From positions 1,054,001 to 1,118,000 of the forward strand of contig NZ_CP025979.1 of NCBI RefSeq assembly GCF_002900365.1: 64,000 nt of DNA. Direction: 5' to 3'. The DNA is from Escherichia marmotae (lineage in GTDB: Bacteria; Pseudomonadota; Gammaproteobacteria; Enterobacterales; Enterobacteriaceae). Shown here piece by piece: positions 44,004 to 53,226 of the stretch; position 1 is the stretch's first letter, and each line of letters starts with the position of its first letter. The notes beneath the pieces are model-generated. The model saw nothing but the letters and a program-made list of their open reading frames with translations, did not search any database and had not been told where the DNA came from. A program made the translations under genes and the position numbers.

Positions 44004-45013
44004 AACAGTTCCCCCACTGGTTTAAAACAGGCGCGCAGGCGACCTGGCGTGAACTCTTCCAGCGGCGGCGCACTGCTACAAATTTCCATCGCATGTGGAC
44101 AGCGCGGCTGGAACGGGCAACCTTTTGGTAAACGTAGCAGGTTTGGTGGATTTCCCGGTATGGTCAACATAGCTTCACCTTCCGCATCAAGACGCGGCAC
44201 CGCATTGAGTAAACCGATAGAGTAAGGATGAACGGGCTGATAAAAGACATCGCGCGCGTTGCCGTATTCCATGGTGCGCCCGGCGTACATCACCAATACT
44301 TTGTCACAAATCCCCGCCACCACACCCAGATCGTGGGTGATCATAATGATGGCAGTATTGAATTCCCGTTTCAGGTCATTCAATAGCGTCATGATTTGCG
44401 CCTGCACAGTCACGTCCAGCGCGGTGGTAGGTTCGTCAGCAATCAGCAATTTAGGCCGACACAACAATGCCATCGCAATCATTACACGCTGACGCATACC
44501 GCCAGAAAATTCATGCGGGAACATCTTCATGCGCTTACGCGCTTCCGGCATTTTTACGGCATCAAGCATCCGCACCGACTCTTCAAACGCTTCAGCCTTG
44601 CTCATACTCTTATGCAGCATCAGCACTTCCATCAACTGCTCACCGACGCGCATATACGGGTTCAACGAAGTCATCGGGTCCTGAAAAATCATCGAGATTT
44701 GTTCAGCGCGCAGTTTATTGAGTTCGCGTTCTGGCAGGTTGAGGATCTCACGGCCATTAAAAGTGGCCGATCCACCAATGTGTCCGTTCGCGGCCAGCAG
44801 CCCCATTAAAGCAAACGCAGTTTGCGACTTACCGGAACCAGACTCACCCACGATACCCAACGTTTCTCCGGCACGCAGAGAAAAATTCAAATCATTGACC
44901 GCTGTGACGTCGCCGTCCGGGGTACTAAATGTCACTCGCAAATCCTTCACGTTCAGCAGTGCGTTAGCCTGTTGCTGTGCAAGCGGTACGGTTGCAGTTT
45001 CAATTACGCTCAT
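44000..45013 (-). CDS. oppD: Oligopeptide ABC transporter ATP-binding protein OppD
   Basis: A 337-residue ATPase with Walker A GESGSGKSQT, signature FSGGMRQRVMIAMALL and Walker B LLIADEPTTALD. The C-terminal Cys-rich segment (CPFQPRCPHAMEIC) probably binds an Fe-S or zinc site, as in related peptide importers. It pairs with OppF. It lies 11 bases after oppC and overlaps oppF. Confidence 0.97.
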   Translation of the reverse strand: MSVIETATVPLAQQQANALLNVKDLRVTFSTPDGDVTAVNDLNFSLRAGETLGIVGESGSGKSQTAFALMGLLAANGHIGGSATFNGREILNLPERELNKLRAEQISMIFQDPMTSLNPYMRVGEQLMEVLMLHKSMSKAEAFEESVRMLDAVKMPEARKRMKMFPHEFSGGMRQRVMIAMALLCRPKLLIADEPTTALDVTVQAQIMTLLNDLKREFNTAIIMITHDLGVVAGICDKVLVMYAGRTMEYGNARDVFYQPVHPYSIGLLNAVPRLDAEGEAMLTIPGNPPNLLRLPKGCPFQPRCPHAMEICSSAPPLEEFTPGRLRACFKPVGELL

Positions 45014-45024
45014 GGCTGCACTCC

Positions 45025-45933
45025 TTAACGATCTTTCGGGTCGAGGGCATCACGTAAGCCATCCCCGATAAAGTTGAAACAAAACAGCGTCACCACAAGG
45101 AAACCGGCCGGAAACAGCAGCAACCAGGGCGAGACTTCCATCGAGTTCGCACCATCACTTAGCAATGCGCCCCAACTACTTAACGGCTCTTGCGTACCCA
45201 GCCCCAGGAAGCTAAGGAAAGACTCAAAGAGGATCATGCTTGGCACCAGTAGCGATGCGTACACCACCACTACGCCGAGCACGTTCGGCACAATGTGGCG
45301 AATCACGATACCGGGCGTAGAGACTCCACCAACTTGTGCTGCCTCAATAAACTCTTTGCGCTTCAGACTAAGGGTTTGCCCACGTACGATACGCGCCATA
45401 TCCAGCCAGGAAACCATGCCAATCGCCACGAAAATCAGCAGAATGTTTTGGCCAAAGAAGGTCACCAGCAAAATGACGAAGAACATGAATGGGAAGGAAT
45501 TGAGGATTTCCAGCAAACGCATCATTACCGAGTCCACCTTGCCGCCAAGATAACCGGAAAGCGAACCGTAAAGCGTACCTACGACTACAGCCACCAGCGC
45601 CGCAGCAACCCCGACCATGAGTGAGATACGCCCACCAATTGCAACACGTACCAGCAGATCGCGTCCGGATGAGTCAGTACCAAAGTAGTGACCGGACTCC
45701 ATATCTGGAGCGCTGGACATCATCGCCCAATCGGTATCGTCATAGGCAAATTGCGAAAGCATCGGTGCCAGGATAACAAACAGAGCAATCAGCACCAGTA
45801 CAATGAAACTGGCGACCGCCGCACGGTTATGCATAAAACGACGGCGTGCGTCCTGCCATAAACTGCGCCCTTCGACCTCCAGCTTTTCACTGAAATTTTC
45901 CAGCGTCTCGCTGTTTTTCTTACTTAACATCAT
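45025..45933 (-). CDS. oppC: Oligopeptide ABC transporter permease OppC
   Basis: A 302-residue membrane permease with six helices in the binding-protein-dependent transport fold. The EAA loop that docks the ATPase reads EFIEAAQVGGVSTPGIVIRH. The N-terminal cytoplasmic extension and first helix (AAVASFIVLVLIALFVILAP) are typical of OppC/DppC. Part of the oppABCDF transcript. Confidence 0.97.
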   Translation of the reverse strand: MMLSKKNSETLENFSEKLEVEGRSLWQDARRRFMHNRAAVASFIVLVLIALFVILAPMLSQFAYDDTDWAMMSSAPDMESGHYFGTDSSGRDLLVRVAIGGRISLMVGVAAALVAVVVGTLYGSLSGYLGGKVDSVMMRLLEILNSFPFMFFVILLVTFFGQNILLIFVAIGMVSWLDMARIVRGQTLSLKRKEFIEAAQVGGVSTPGIVIRHIVPNVLGVVVVYASLLVPSMILFESFLSFLGLGTQEPLSSWGALLSDGANSMEVSPWLLLFPAGFLVVTLFCFNFIGDGLRDALDPKDR

Positions 45934-45947
45934 CGCGAGCTCCAGTA

Positions 45948-46868
45948 TCAGTAACGGATTTTCGGGTCGATAACCGCATATAGCACATCGACAATGGCAT
46001 TGAACAAAATGGTTAATGCACCAACCAGAATGGTCAGGCTTAAAACCAATGAATAGTCACGGTTCAACGCGCCATTAACAAACAATTGCCCGATCCCAGG
46101 TAAACCATAAATGGTTTCGATGACCATAGAACCGGTAATAATGCCGACAAATGCGGGTCCCATATATGAAAGTACGGGTAACAGCGCAGGTTTTAATGCG
46201 TGGCGAAGGATAATTCTGCGCATAGGTAAACCTTTCGCGCGGGCAGTGCGAATAAAGTTGGAGTGTAAAACTTCAATCATTGAACCACGGGTAATACGCG
46301 CGATACTGGCGATATAGGCGAGTGACAACGCCACCATCGGTAATATCATGAATTTCAGCGCCCCGCCATTCCATCCGCCGCCGGGTAGCCAATGCAAAAT
46401 GATCGCGAATATCATGACTAATAATGGCGCAACCACAAAACTGGGGATAACCACCCCGGTCATTGCCAGCCCCATCACGGTATAGTCCCATTTGGTGTTT
46501 TGTTTTAATGCGGCAATAACGCCAGCACTCACACCCAGCACCACCGCGAGGAAAAATGCAGCGGCACCCAATTTTGCAGAAACAGGAAAACTGGATGCTA
46601 CCAGGTCATTGACCGAATAATCTTTATATTTAAAAGACGGACCGAAATCGCCATGCACCAGTTGTTTCAGGTAGCTGAAATACTGTGTCATGATCGGATC
46701 ATTAAGATGATATTTCGCTTCGATATTGGCCATCACTTCTGGCGGTAACGTGCGTTCACCAGTAAAAGGACTTCCCGGGGCGAGGCGCATCATAAAGAAC
46801 GAAATAGTAATAAGAATAAATAGCGTCGGAATCGCTTCCAGACAGCGACGTAGAATAAATTTTAACAT
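45948..46868 (-). CDS. oppB: Oligopeptide ABC transporter permease OppB
   Basis: A 306-residue membrane permease. The N-terminal helix (ILRRCLEAIPTLFILITISF) and the EAA loop FIRTARAKGLPMRRIILRH are visible. It pairs with OppC to form the peptide channel. An imperfect CGTGG...CCACG hairpin lies in the 85-base gap after oppA and may lower downstream expression relative to the abundant binding protein. Confidence 0.97.
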   Translation of the reverse strand: MLKFILRRCLEAIPTLFILITISFFMMRLAPGSPFTGERTLPPEVMANIEAKYHLNDPIMTQYFSYLKQLVHGDFGPSFKYKDYSVNDLVASSFPVSAKLGAAAFFLAVVLGVSAGVIAALKQNTKWDYTVMGLAMTGVVIPSFVVAPLLVMIFAIILHWLPGGGWNGGALKFMILPMVALSLAYIASIARITRGSMIEVLHSNFIRTARAKGLPMRRIILRHALKPALLPVLSYMGPAFVGIITGSMVIETIYGLPGIGQLFVNGALNRDYSLVLSLTILVGALTILFNAIVDVLYAVIDPKIRY

Positions 46869-46953
46869 TGCCGTACCTTCTGGCCTGTGCCTTCTGTAAT
46901 GCGATAAAAACCAGACACCGTGGAGCAGGACTCGCCTACCCCACGTATTGCCA

Positions 46954-48585
46954 TTAGTGCTTCACAATGTACATATTTCTGGTATAGGTGTTATCCAGCG
47001 GATCTTTACCGGTATAACCTCCAACCCACGGTTTTACCAGACGCGCGTTCACGTAGTAATAAACCGGAACAATGGCCGAATCTTTATCCAACTGTTGCTC
47101 TGCTTTGGTGTACAACGCCGTGCGCTGCGCCTCGTCAGTGGCTTTCAGCGTTTCCGCCATAATACTGTCAAACGCCGGGCTCTTATAATGCGCGGTGTTC
47201 ATCGAGCTGTTCGACAGCATGGTGTTCAGGAAGGAGGTCGGTTCGTTGTAGTCGGCACACCAACCTGCACGAGCCACATCAAAAGTTCCCTGGTGACGGG
47301 TGTCAAGGAAGGTTTTCCATTCCTGGTTAACCAGTTTGACGTTAACACCTATGTTTTTCTTCCACAGCGAAGAGGCGGCAATGGCCAGCTTTTTATGCAG
47401 ATCGGACGTGTTATATAGCAGGTTAATCGTTAACGGTTTGTCTGCAGTATAACCCGCTTCGGCCAGCAGTTTTTTAGCTTCTTCGTTACGTTTTTCCTGG
47501 CTCCAGCCAAACCATTCCGGCTGAGTTAATTTTGCACCATCAGTATAAGGAGGTGTGTAACCATAGGCTGGCATATCGCCCTGTGCTTTAACTTTATTAA
47601 CAATGATATCGCGGTCCATACCCAGTTTCAGCGCTGTACGCACGCGCACGTCGTTGAATGGCGCTTTCTGGTTATTAATTTCGTAATAGTAGGTACACAG
47701 ATATGGGTCGACGTGAACTTCGTCCGGGATCTCTTTTTTCAGTTTCTGGAACAGCTCGATCGGCATGTTGTTATAAGTCATATCGATTTCACCGCTGCGA
47801 TAGCGGTTTACATCGGTAACTTCAGAAGCGATCGGCAAATAAGTCACCTGATTAATAACCGTTTTCGCGTTGTTCCAGTAAGTCGGGCTGCGCTCAAGAA
47901 CGATACGTTCGTTAACGACCCAATCTTTTAATGTATAGGCACCGTTGGTGACGATATTACCCGGCTGAGTCCATTTTTCGCCAAATTTCTCAATGGCGGC
48001 TTTTGGCACCGGAGAAGTAGACGGGTGAACCAACAATTTATAGAAGTACGGAACAGGCTCACTTAATGTAACTTCTAACGTGTGATCATCGATGGCTTTC
48101 ACGCCGAGATCGGTAATCGGTTTTTTCCCTTCGAGAATTTCATCAATACCGGCAATATGCCCATATTGCAGATAACTTGCATAGGGAGACGCCGTGTTCG
48201 GATCAACAGAACGTTGCCAACTATATACAAAGTCTTGCGCAGTGACTGGCGTGCCATCAGACCATTTCGCATCTTTACGCAGATGGAATGTCCAGACTTT
48301 AGCGTCTTTATTATCCCAGGATTCAGCAACGCCCGGAGCCGGATGGCCGTCGAGATCGCTGACCAATAAGCCTTCAAACAAGTCGCGGCTGATATTAGAC
48401 TCCGGAACCCCTTCAATTTTGTGCGGATCTAATGATTGAACTTCAGAACCATTATTGCGCACCAGCGTTTGTTTTTCTGCGAGCTGAACACCCGCGGGCA
48501 CATCAGCCGCCAACGCGACATTCCCTGCCATAAGCGCAGCCAGAACGCCTGCTGCGACTAAACTTCTCTTGGTGATGTTGGTCAT
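46954..48585 (-). CDS. oppA: Periplasmic oligopeptide-binding protein OppA
   Basis: A 543-residue periplasmic protein. The signal peptide MTNITKRSLVAAGVLAALMA ends near NVALA-A. The mature protein binds 2-5-residue peptides and delivers them to OppBC; cluster C substrate-binding motifs (TFHLRKDAKWSDGTPVTAQD) are present. The start at 48585 is preceded by GAGGGAG; an upstream in-frame extension of 42 codons is not used. In E. coli the mRNA leader is bound by the sRNA GcvB and expression responds to polyamines and Lrp. Confidence 0.97.
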   Translation of the reverse strand: MTNITKRSLVAAGVLAALMAGNVALAADVPAGVQLAEKQTLVRNNGSEVQSLDPHKIEGVPESNISRDLFEGLLVSDLDGHPAPGVAESWDNKDAKVWTFHLRKDAKWSDGTPVTAQDFVYSWQRSVDPNTASPYASYLQYGHIAGIDEILEGKKPITDLGVKAIDDHTLEVTLSEPVPYFYKLLVHPSTSPVPKAAIEKFGEKWTQPGNIVTNGAYTLKDWVVNERIVLERSPTYWNNAKTVINQVTYLPIASEVTDVNRYRSGEIDMTYNNMPIELFQKLKKEIPDEVHVDPYLCTYYYEINNQKAPFNDVRVRTALKLGMDRDIIVNKVKAQGDMPAYGYTPPYTDGAKLTQPEWFGWSQEKRNEEAKKLLAEAGYTADKPLTINLLYNTSDLHKKLAIAASSLWKKNIGVNVKLVNQEWKTFLDTRHQGTFDVARAGWCADYNEPTSFLNTMLSNSSMNTAHYKSPAFDSIMAETLKATDEAQRTALYTKAEQQLDKDSAIVPVYYYVNARLVKPWVGGYTGKDPLDNTYTRNMYIVKH

Positions 48586-49317
48586 TGTTTTTTGGACTCC
48601 CTCATTATAATTACTGGTTTGAACCAGCATGTGTAATCCCGGATTGGGACCCTGGACAGATTCGGAGACTTTCTGCTGCCAGGTTACTTTATCGTTACGC
48701 TTTACTATCACCGACTTTGTTTATTCTGGTGATTCGGACGACCACCTTACGTCGATTCTTACTGTGCCTCCCCTGTCGAGACACATTTATTTACTGCAGC
48801 AATTTTTATTGTTAATAATTCCCATTACCAATAAAATTGCCTGATGGTTGGCCGGAAAGTATCAAATGCGCTTCTTGCTCGCCAATACATTTTGCAAAAT
48901 TGTTAAGCAATTCTCTTTTATTGACCATGACAGTACCTAAACCCCCCATCAAGCCGCCAATAAAATCATTTAAAAACATAAAGATAGAAAATTAGGAAGC
49001 AAGACTGTCTTTTCTGGTAACCATTATGATAGAGAAATGCACAATAATTTAACAACAGCTCATTATTTAGCACATTCCTCTACCAAATCCAGTGGAATTA
49101 CTAATATCATTTCAATTATTCTTCACAAGACCCTGAATTATGATGTCGCGAAAATAACATGATGAGGAGGAGCGCGAGGTAAGGATATTCTTATAACTGG
49201 CTGTAATGTGAGAAAAAATATTTATCTATTTCGTTTGCTTCTGATAACTGCGTTGGGCCAAAGTAAAAATAATGACGAAAAAACGGAGCACTATGACTCC
49301 GTTTCGGATGAAAGGAA
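48586..49317. promoter_or_regulatory. oppA leader and promoter region
   Basis: A 732-base gap, long for this genome. Close to oppA is the GAGGGAGTCC ribosome site; the rest should hold the long oppA leader and its promoters. The AT-rich middle (48840-49130) shows no convincing gene. The far end has the ychE terminator. Confidence 0.55.
49278..49304 (-). terminator. ychE terminator
   Basis: Minus-strand stem AAACGGAG / CTCCGTTT followed by TTT, 14 bases after the ychE stop. Confidence 0.8.
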
Positions 49318-49965
49318 TTAATTGAGCAGGCCAGGGAAAATCCCTTTGATTCCATTAACAATAAATTCAATCCCTAATGCCATCAGTAACAACCCCATAA
49401 TACGGGTAATCACGTTGATGCCGGTCTGGCGCAGAACCCTTACCAGCCAGGGAGCCATACGGAATAAGCCCCAACAACATAAAGCAAACAACGCGATTGC
49501 CACAAAAAAACCGAACAAGTAACCAATGCTGTGATAACGCGTTCCCCAAACGATAGTTGAGCTGATCGCTCCCGGCCCTGCCATCAAAGGCAATGCGAGC
49601 GGTACAACGCCGATGCTTTCACGAATTGCGGTTTCTGATTTTTCTTGTTTGTTCTGTTTATCCTCGCCAAGTTTGCCACTGATCATCGACATCGCAATTG
49701 TGACCACCAGAATGCCGCCCGCGATACGGAACGAATCAATCGAGATGCCAAAAAGTTGCAGAATCGTGTCGCCAAGAAAAAGCGCAATCCACAAGATGAT
49801 CGCTACCGACAGGTTGGCGGTCAGATTTGTTTTGTTTCTCGCTGCCGCGGTCTGATAGCTGGTCATACTGATGAACACAGGGATGATCCCAACAGGGTTA
49901 ACCAGCGCAAATAACCCGATAAAAAACTTAAAATAAACGGGAAAATCAAAGAGTGTCTGAATCAC
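49318..49965 (-). CDS. ychE: MarC-family membrane protein YchE
   Basis: A 215-residue six-TM protein of the MarC family. It shows the family start LFALVNPVGIIPVF and the repeated PLAMPLMAGPGAIS-type motif (here PLALPLMAGPGAISST). The family was once thought to be antibiotic exporters; no transport substrate is established. In K-12 an insZ remnant lies between ychE and adhE; I see none here. Confidence 0.93.
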   Translation of the reverse strand: MIQTLFDFPVYFKFFIGLFALVNPVGIIPVFISMTSYQTAAARNKTNLTANLSVAIILWIALFLGDTILQLFGISIDSFRIAGGILVVTIAMSMISGKLGEDKQNKQEKSETAIRESIGVVPLALPLMAGPGAISSTIVWGTRYHSIGYLFGFFVAIALFALCCWGLFRMAPWLVRVLRQTGINVITRIMGLLLMALGIEFIVNGIKGIFPGLLN

Positions 49966-50443
49966 AGTTAGCTCCGAAGCAAAGGCCGGATAATGTTAGT
50001 CATAACCAAGGGTAAAAAATACGCGCTGACAATACGCCTTTTGGCAGCATTTTTCACCTCCTAACTGTTTAAAATCACTATCATTCATTATTGTTATCTA
50101 GACGTACAAAACATGCTAATGTAGCCAACAATAAATACTACAATTTATTAACTATTAGCTTTTGTAGCTAAAAGCGGAGCTGAAAGGTGTCAGCTTTGCT
50201 GAATTTTGATCTAGATCACGCAATCAGTACCCAGAAGTGAGTAATCTTGCTTACGCCACCTGGAAGTGACGCATTAGAGTTCAATGACTCTAATGTTTAA
50301 ACTCTTTTAGTAAATCACAGTGAGTGTGAGCACGAGTAAGATTTTGATTTTCAAAGGTTAAGCAAATCATCATCGCACTGACTATACTCTCGTATTCGAG
50401 CAGATGATTTACTAAAAAAGTTTAACATTATCAGGAGAGCATT
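49966..50443. promoter_or_regulatory. ychE-adhE divergent region and adhE leader
   Basis: A 478-base gap. CAGGAGAGC precedes the adhE ATG. In E. coli adhE has a long leader processed by RNase III and is controlled by Cra, Fis, NarL and RpoS. GATCTAGATC and several AT-rich boxes lie in the gap, but I could not assign factors. No insZ remnant and no extra gene are visible. Confidence 0.55.
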
Positions 50444-53116
50444 ATGGCTGTTACTAATGTCGCTGAACTTAACGCACTCGTAGAGCGTGTAAAAAAAGCC
50501 CAGCGTGAATATGCCAGTTTCACTCAAGAGCAAGTTGACAAAATCTTCCGCGCCGCCGCTCTGGCTGCCGCAGATGCTCGAATCCCACTCGCGAAAATGG
50601 CCGTTGCTGAATCCGGCATGGGTATTGTTGAAGACAAAGTGATTAAAAACCACTTCGCTTCAGAATATATCTACAACGCGTATAAAGATGAAAAAACCTG
50701 CGGTATTCTGTCCGAAGACGACACTTTCGGTACTATCACTATCGCTGAACCAATCGGTATTATTTGCGGTATCGTTCCGACCACTAACCCGACTTCAACC
50801 GCTATCTTCAAATCGCTGATCAGCCTGAAGACCCGTAACGCCATCATTTTCTCTCCACACCCGCGTGCAAAAGATGCAACTAACAAAGCTGCTGACATCG
50901 TTCTGCAGGCTGCTATCGCTGCTGGTGCGCCGAAAGATCTGATCGGCTGGATCGATCAACCTTCTGTTGAACTCTCCAACGCGTTGATGCACCACCCTGA
51001 CATTAACCTGATCCTTGCAACCGGTGGTCCAGGTATGGTTAAAGCGGCATACAGCTCCGGTAAACCAGCTATCGGCGTAGGTGCAGGTAACACCCCAGTT
51101 GTTATTGATGAAACTGCTGATATCAAACGTGCGGTTGCATCTGTACTGATGTCCAAAACCTTCGACAACGGCGTAATCTGTGCTTCTGAACAATCTGTTG
51201 TTGTTGTTGATTCTGTTTATGATGCTGTGCGTGAACGTTTCGCGACCCACGGCGGCTACATGCTGCAGGGCAAAGAACTGAAGGCAGTTCAGGACGTTAT
51301 CCTGAAAAATGGCGCGCTGAACGCAGCTATCGTTGGTCAACCGGCGTATAAAATTGCTGAACTGGCAGGCTTCTCTGTTCCAGAAAATACTAAGATTCTG
51401 ATCGGTGAAGTGACTGTTGTTGATGAAAGTGAGCCGTTCGCTCATGAAAAACTGTCCCCGACTCTGGCAATGTACCGTGCGAAAGATTTCGAAGACGCGG
51501 TAGATAAGGCAGAGAAACTGGTTGCTATGGGCGGTATCGGACATACCTCTTGCCTGTACACCGACCAGGATAACCAACCGGCACGCGTTTCTTACTTCGG
51601 TCAGAAAATGAAAACTGCCCGTATCCTGATCAACACCCCGGCGTCTCAGGGTGGTATCGGTGACCTGTATAACTTCAAACTCGCACCTTCCCTGACTCTG
51701 GGTTGTGGTTCCTGGGGTGGTAACTCCATCTCTGAAAACGTTGGTCCGAAACACCTGATCAACAAGAAAACCGTTGCTAAGCGAGCTGAAAACATGTTGT
51801 GGCACAAACTTCCGAAATCTATCTACTTCCGCCGTGGCTCCCTGCCAATCGCGCTGGATGAAGTGATTACTGATGGCCACAAACGTGCGCTCATCGTGAC
51901 TGACCGTTTCCTGTTCAACAACGGCTATGCTGACCAGATCACTTCCGTATTGAAAGCGGCTGGCGTAGAAACTGAAGTCTTCTTCGAAGTTGAAGCAGAC
52001 CCGACTCTGAGCATCGTACGTAAAGGCGCAGAACTGGCGAACTCCTTCAAACCGGACGTCATTATCGCGCTGGGTGGTGGTTCCCCGATGGACGCTGCGA
52101 AGATCATGTGGGTTATGTACGAACACCCGGAAACTCACTTCGAAGAACTGGCGCTGCGTTTTATGGACATCCGTAAACGTATCTACAAGTTCCCGAAAAT
52201 GGGCGTGAAAGCGAAAATGATCGCAGTCACCACCACTTCCGGTACAGGTTCTGAAGTTACTCCGTTTGCGGTTGTAACTGACGACGCTACTGGTCAGAAA
52301 TATCCGCTGGCAGACTATGCGCTGACCCCGGATATGGCGATTGTTGACGCCAACCTGGTTATGGATATGCCGAAGTCCCTGTGTGCTTTCGGCGGTCTGG
52401 ACGCAGTCACTCACGCTATGGAAGCTTATGTTTCTGTACTGGCTTCTGAGTTCTCTGATGGTCAGGCTCTGCAAGCGCTGAAACTGCTGAAAGAATACCT
52501 GCCAGCGTCCTACCACGAAGGGGCTAAAAACCCGGTAGCACGCGAGCGTGTTCACAGTGCGGCAACTATCGCAGGTATCGCGTTTGCGAACGCCTTCCTG
52601 GGTGTATGTCACTCAATGGCGCACAAACTGGGTTCCCAGTTCCATATTCCGCACGGTCTGGCAAACGCCTTGCTGATTTGTAACGTTATTCGTTACAACG
52701 CAAACGACAACCCGACCAAGCAGACTGCATTCAGCCAGTATGACCGTCCGCAAGCACGCCGTCGTTATGCTGAAATTGCAGACCACCTGGGTCTGAGCGC
52801 ACCGGGCGACCGTACTGCTGCTAAGATCGAGAAACTGCTGGCATGGCTGGAAACGCTGAAAGCAGAACTGGGTATTCCGAAATCTATCCGTGAGGCTGGC
52901 GTTCAGGAAGCTGACTTCCTCGCGAACGTAGATAAACTGTCTGAAGATGCATTCGATGACCAGTGCACCGGCGCTAACCCGCGTTATCCGCTGATCTCCG
53001 AGCTGAAACAGATTCTGCTGGATACCTACTATGGTCGTGATTATGTAGAAGGTGCACCAGCAGCAAAGGAAGCAGCTCCGGCTAAAGCAGAGAAAAAAGC
53101 GAAGAAATCCGCTTAA
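50444..53116 (+). CDS. adhE: Bifunctional aldehyde/alcohol dehydrogenase AdhE
   Basis: An 890-residue enzyme that reduces acetyl-CoA to ethanol under fermentation and assembles into spirosomes. The N-terminal CoA-acylating aldehyde dehydrogenase has its Cys in FDNGVICASEQSV. The C-terminal iron-dependent alcohol dehydrogenase carries GGGSPMDAAK and the metal His motifs (GVCHSMAHKLG, HGLANALL). It ends in an Ala/Lys-rich tail. Strong codon bias fits its abundance. The normal terminator just after the stop is destroyed by two insertion sequences. Confidence 0.98.
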   Translation: MAVTNVAELNALVERVKKAQREYASFTQEQVDKIFRAAALAAADARIPLAKMAVAESGMGIVEDKVIKNHFASEYIYNAYKDEKTCGILSEDDTFGTITIAEPIGIICGIVPTTNPTSTAIFKSLISLKTRNAIIFSPHPRAKDATNKAADIVLQAAIAAGAPKDLIGWIDQPSVELSNALMHHPDINLILATGGPGMVKAAYSSGKPAIGVGAGNTPVVIDETADIKRAVASVLMSKTFDNGVICASEQSVVVVDSVYDAVRERFATHGGYMLQGKELKAVQDVILKNGALNAAIVGQPAYKIAELAGFSVPENTKILIGEVTVVDESEPFAHEKLSPTLAMYRAKDFEDAVDKAEKLVAMGGIGHTSCLYTDQDNQPARVSYFGQKMKTARILINTPASQGGIGDLYNFKLAPSLTLGCGSWGGNSISENVGPKHLINKKTVAKRAENMLWHKLPKSIYFRRGSLPIALDEVITDGHKRALIVTDRFLFNNGYADQITSVLKAAGVETEVFFEVEADPTLSIVRKGAELANSFKPDVIIALGGGSPMDAAKIMWVMYEHPETHFEELALRFMDIRKRIYKFPKMGVKAKMIAVTTTSGTGSEVTPFAVVTDDATGQKYPLADYALTPDMAIVDANLVMDMPKSLCAFGGLDAVTHAMEAYVSVLASEFSDGQALQALKLLKEYLPASYHEGAKNPVARERVHSAATIAGIAFANAFLGVCHSMAHKLGSQFHIPHGLANALLICNVIRYNANDNPTKQTAFSQYDRPQARRRYAEIADHLGLSAPGDRTAAKIEKLLAWLETLKAELGIPKSIREAGVQEADFLANVDKLSEDAFDDQCTGANPRYPLISELKQILLDTYYGRDYVEGAPAAKEAAPAKAEKKAKKSA

Positions 53117-53226
53117 TCAATAACTCTGTATAACAGTATAAACGGTCCCTTTTGGAGCCTGTACATAGATTTGTGTAATTGCCTGATTTTGATATGTTCA
53201 ATCCAGCATCAAATGAAGGTTAATTT

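Noticed and set aside
50795..52612. A 605-codon open frame antisense to adhE
   Set aside because: It mirrors the strong codon bias of adhE on the other strand. The translation is rich in Phe/Gln/His/Arg with no domain-like pattern, and it has no ribosome site.
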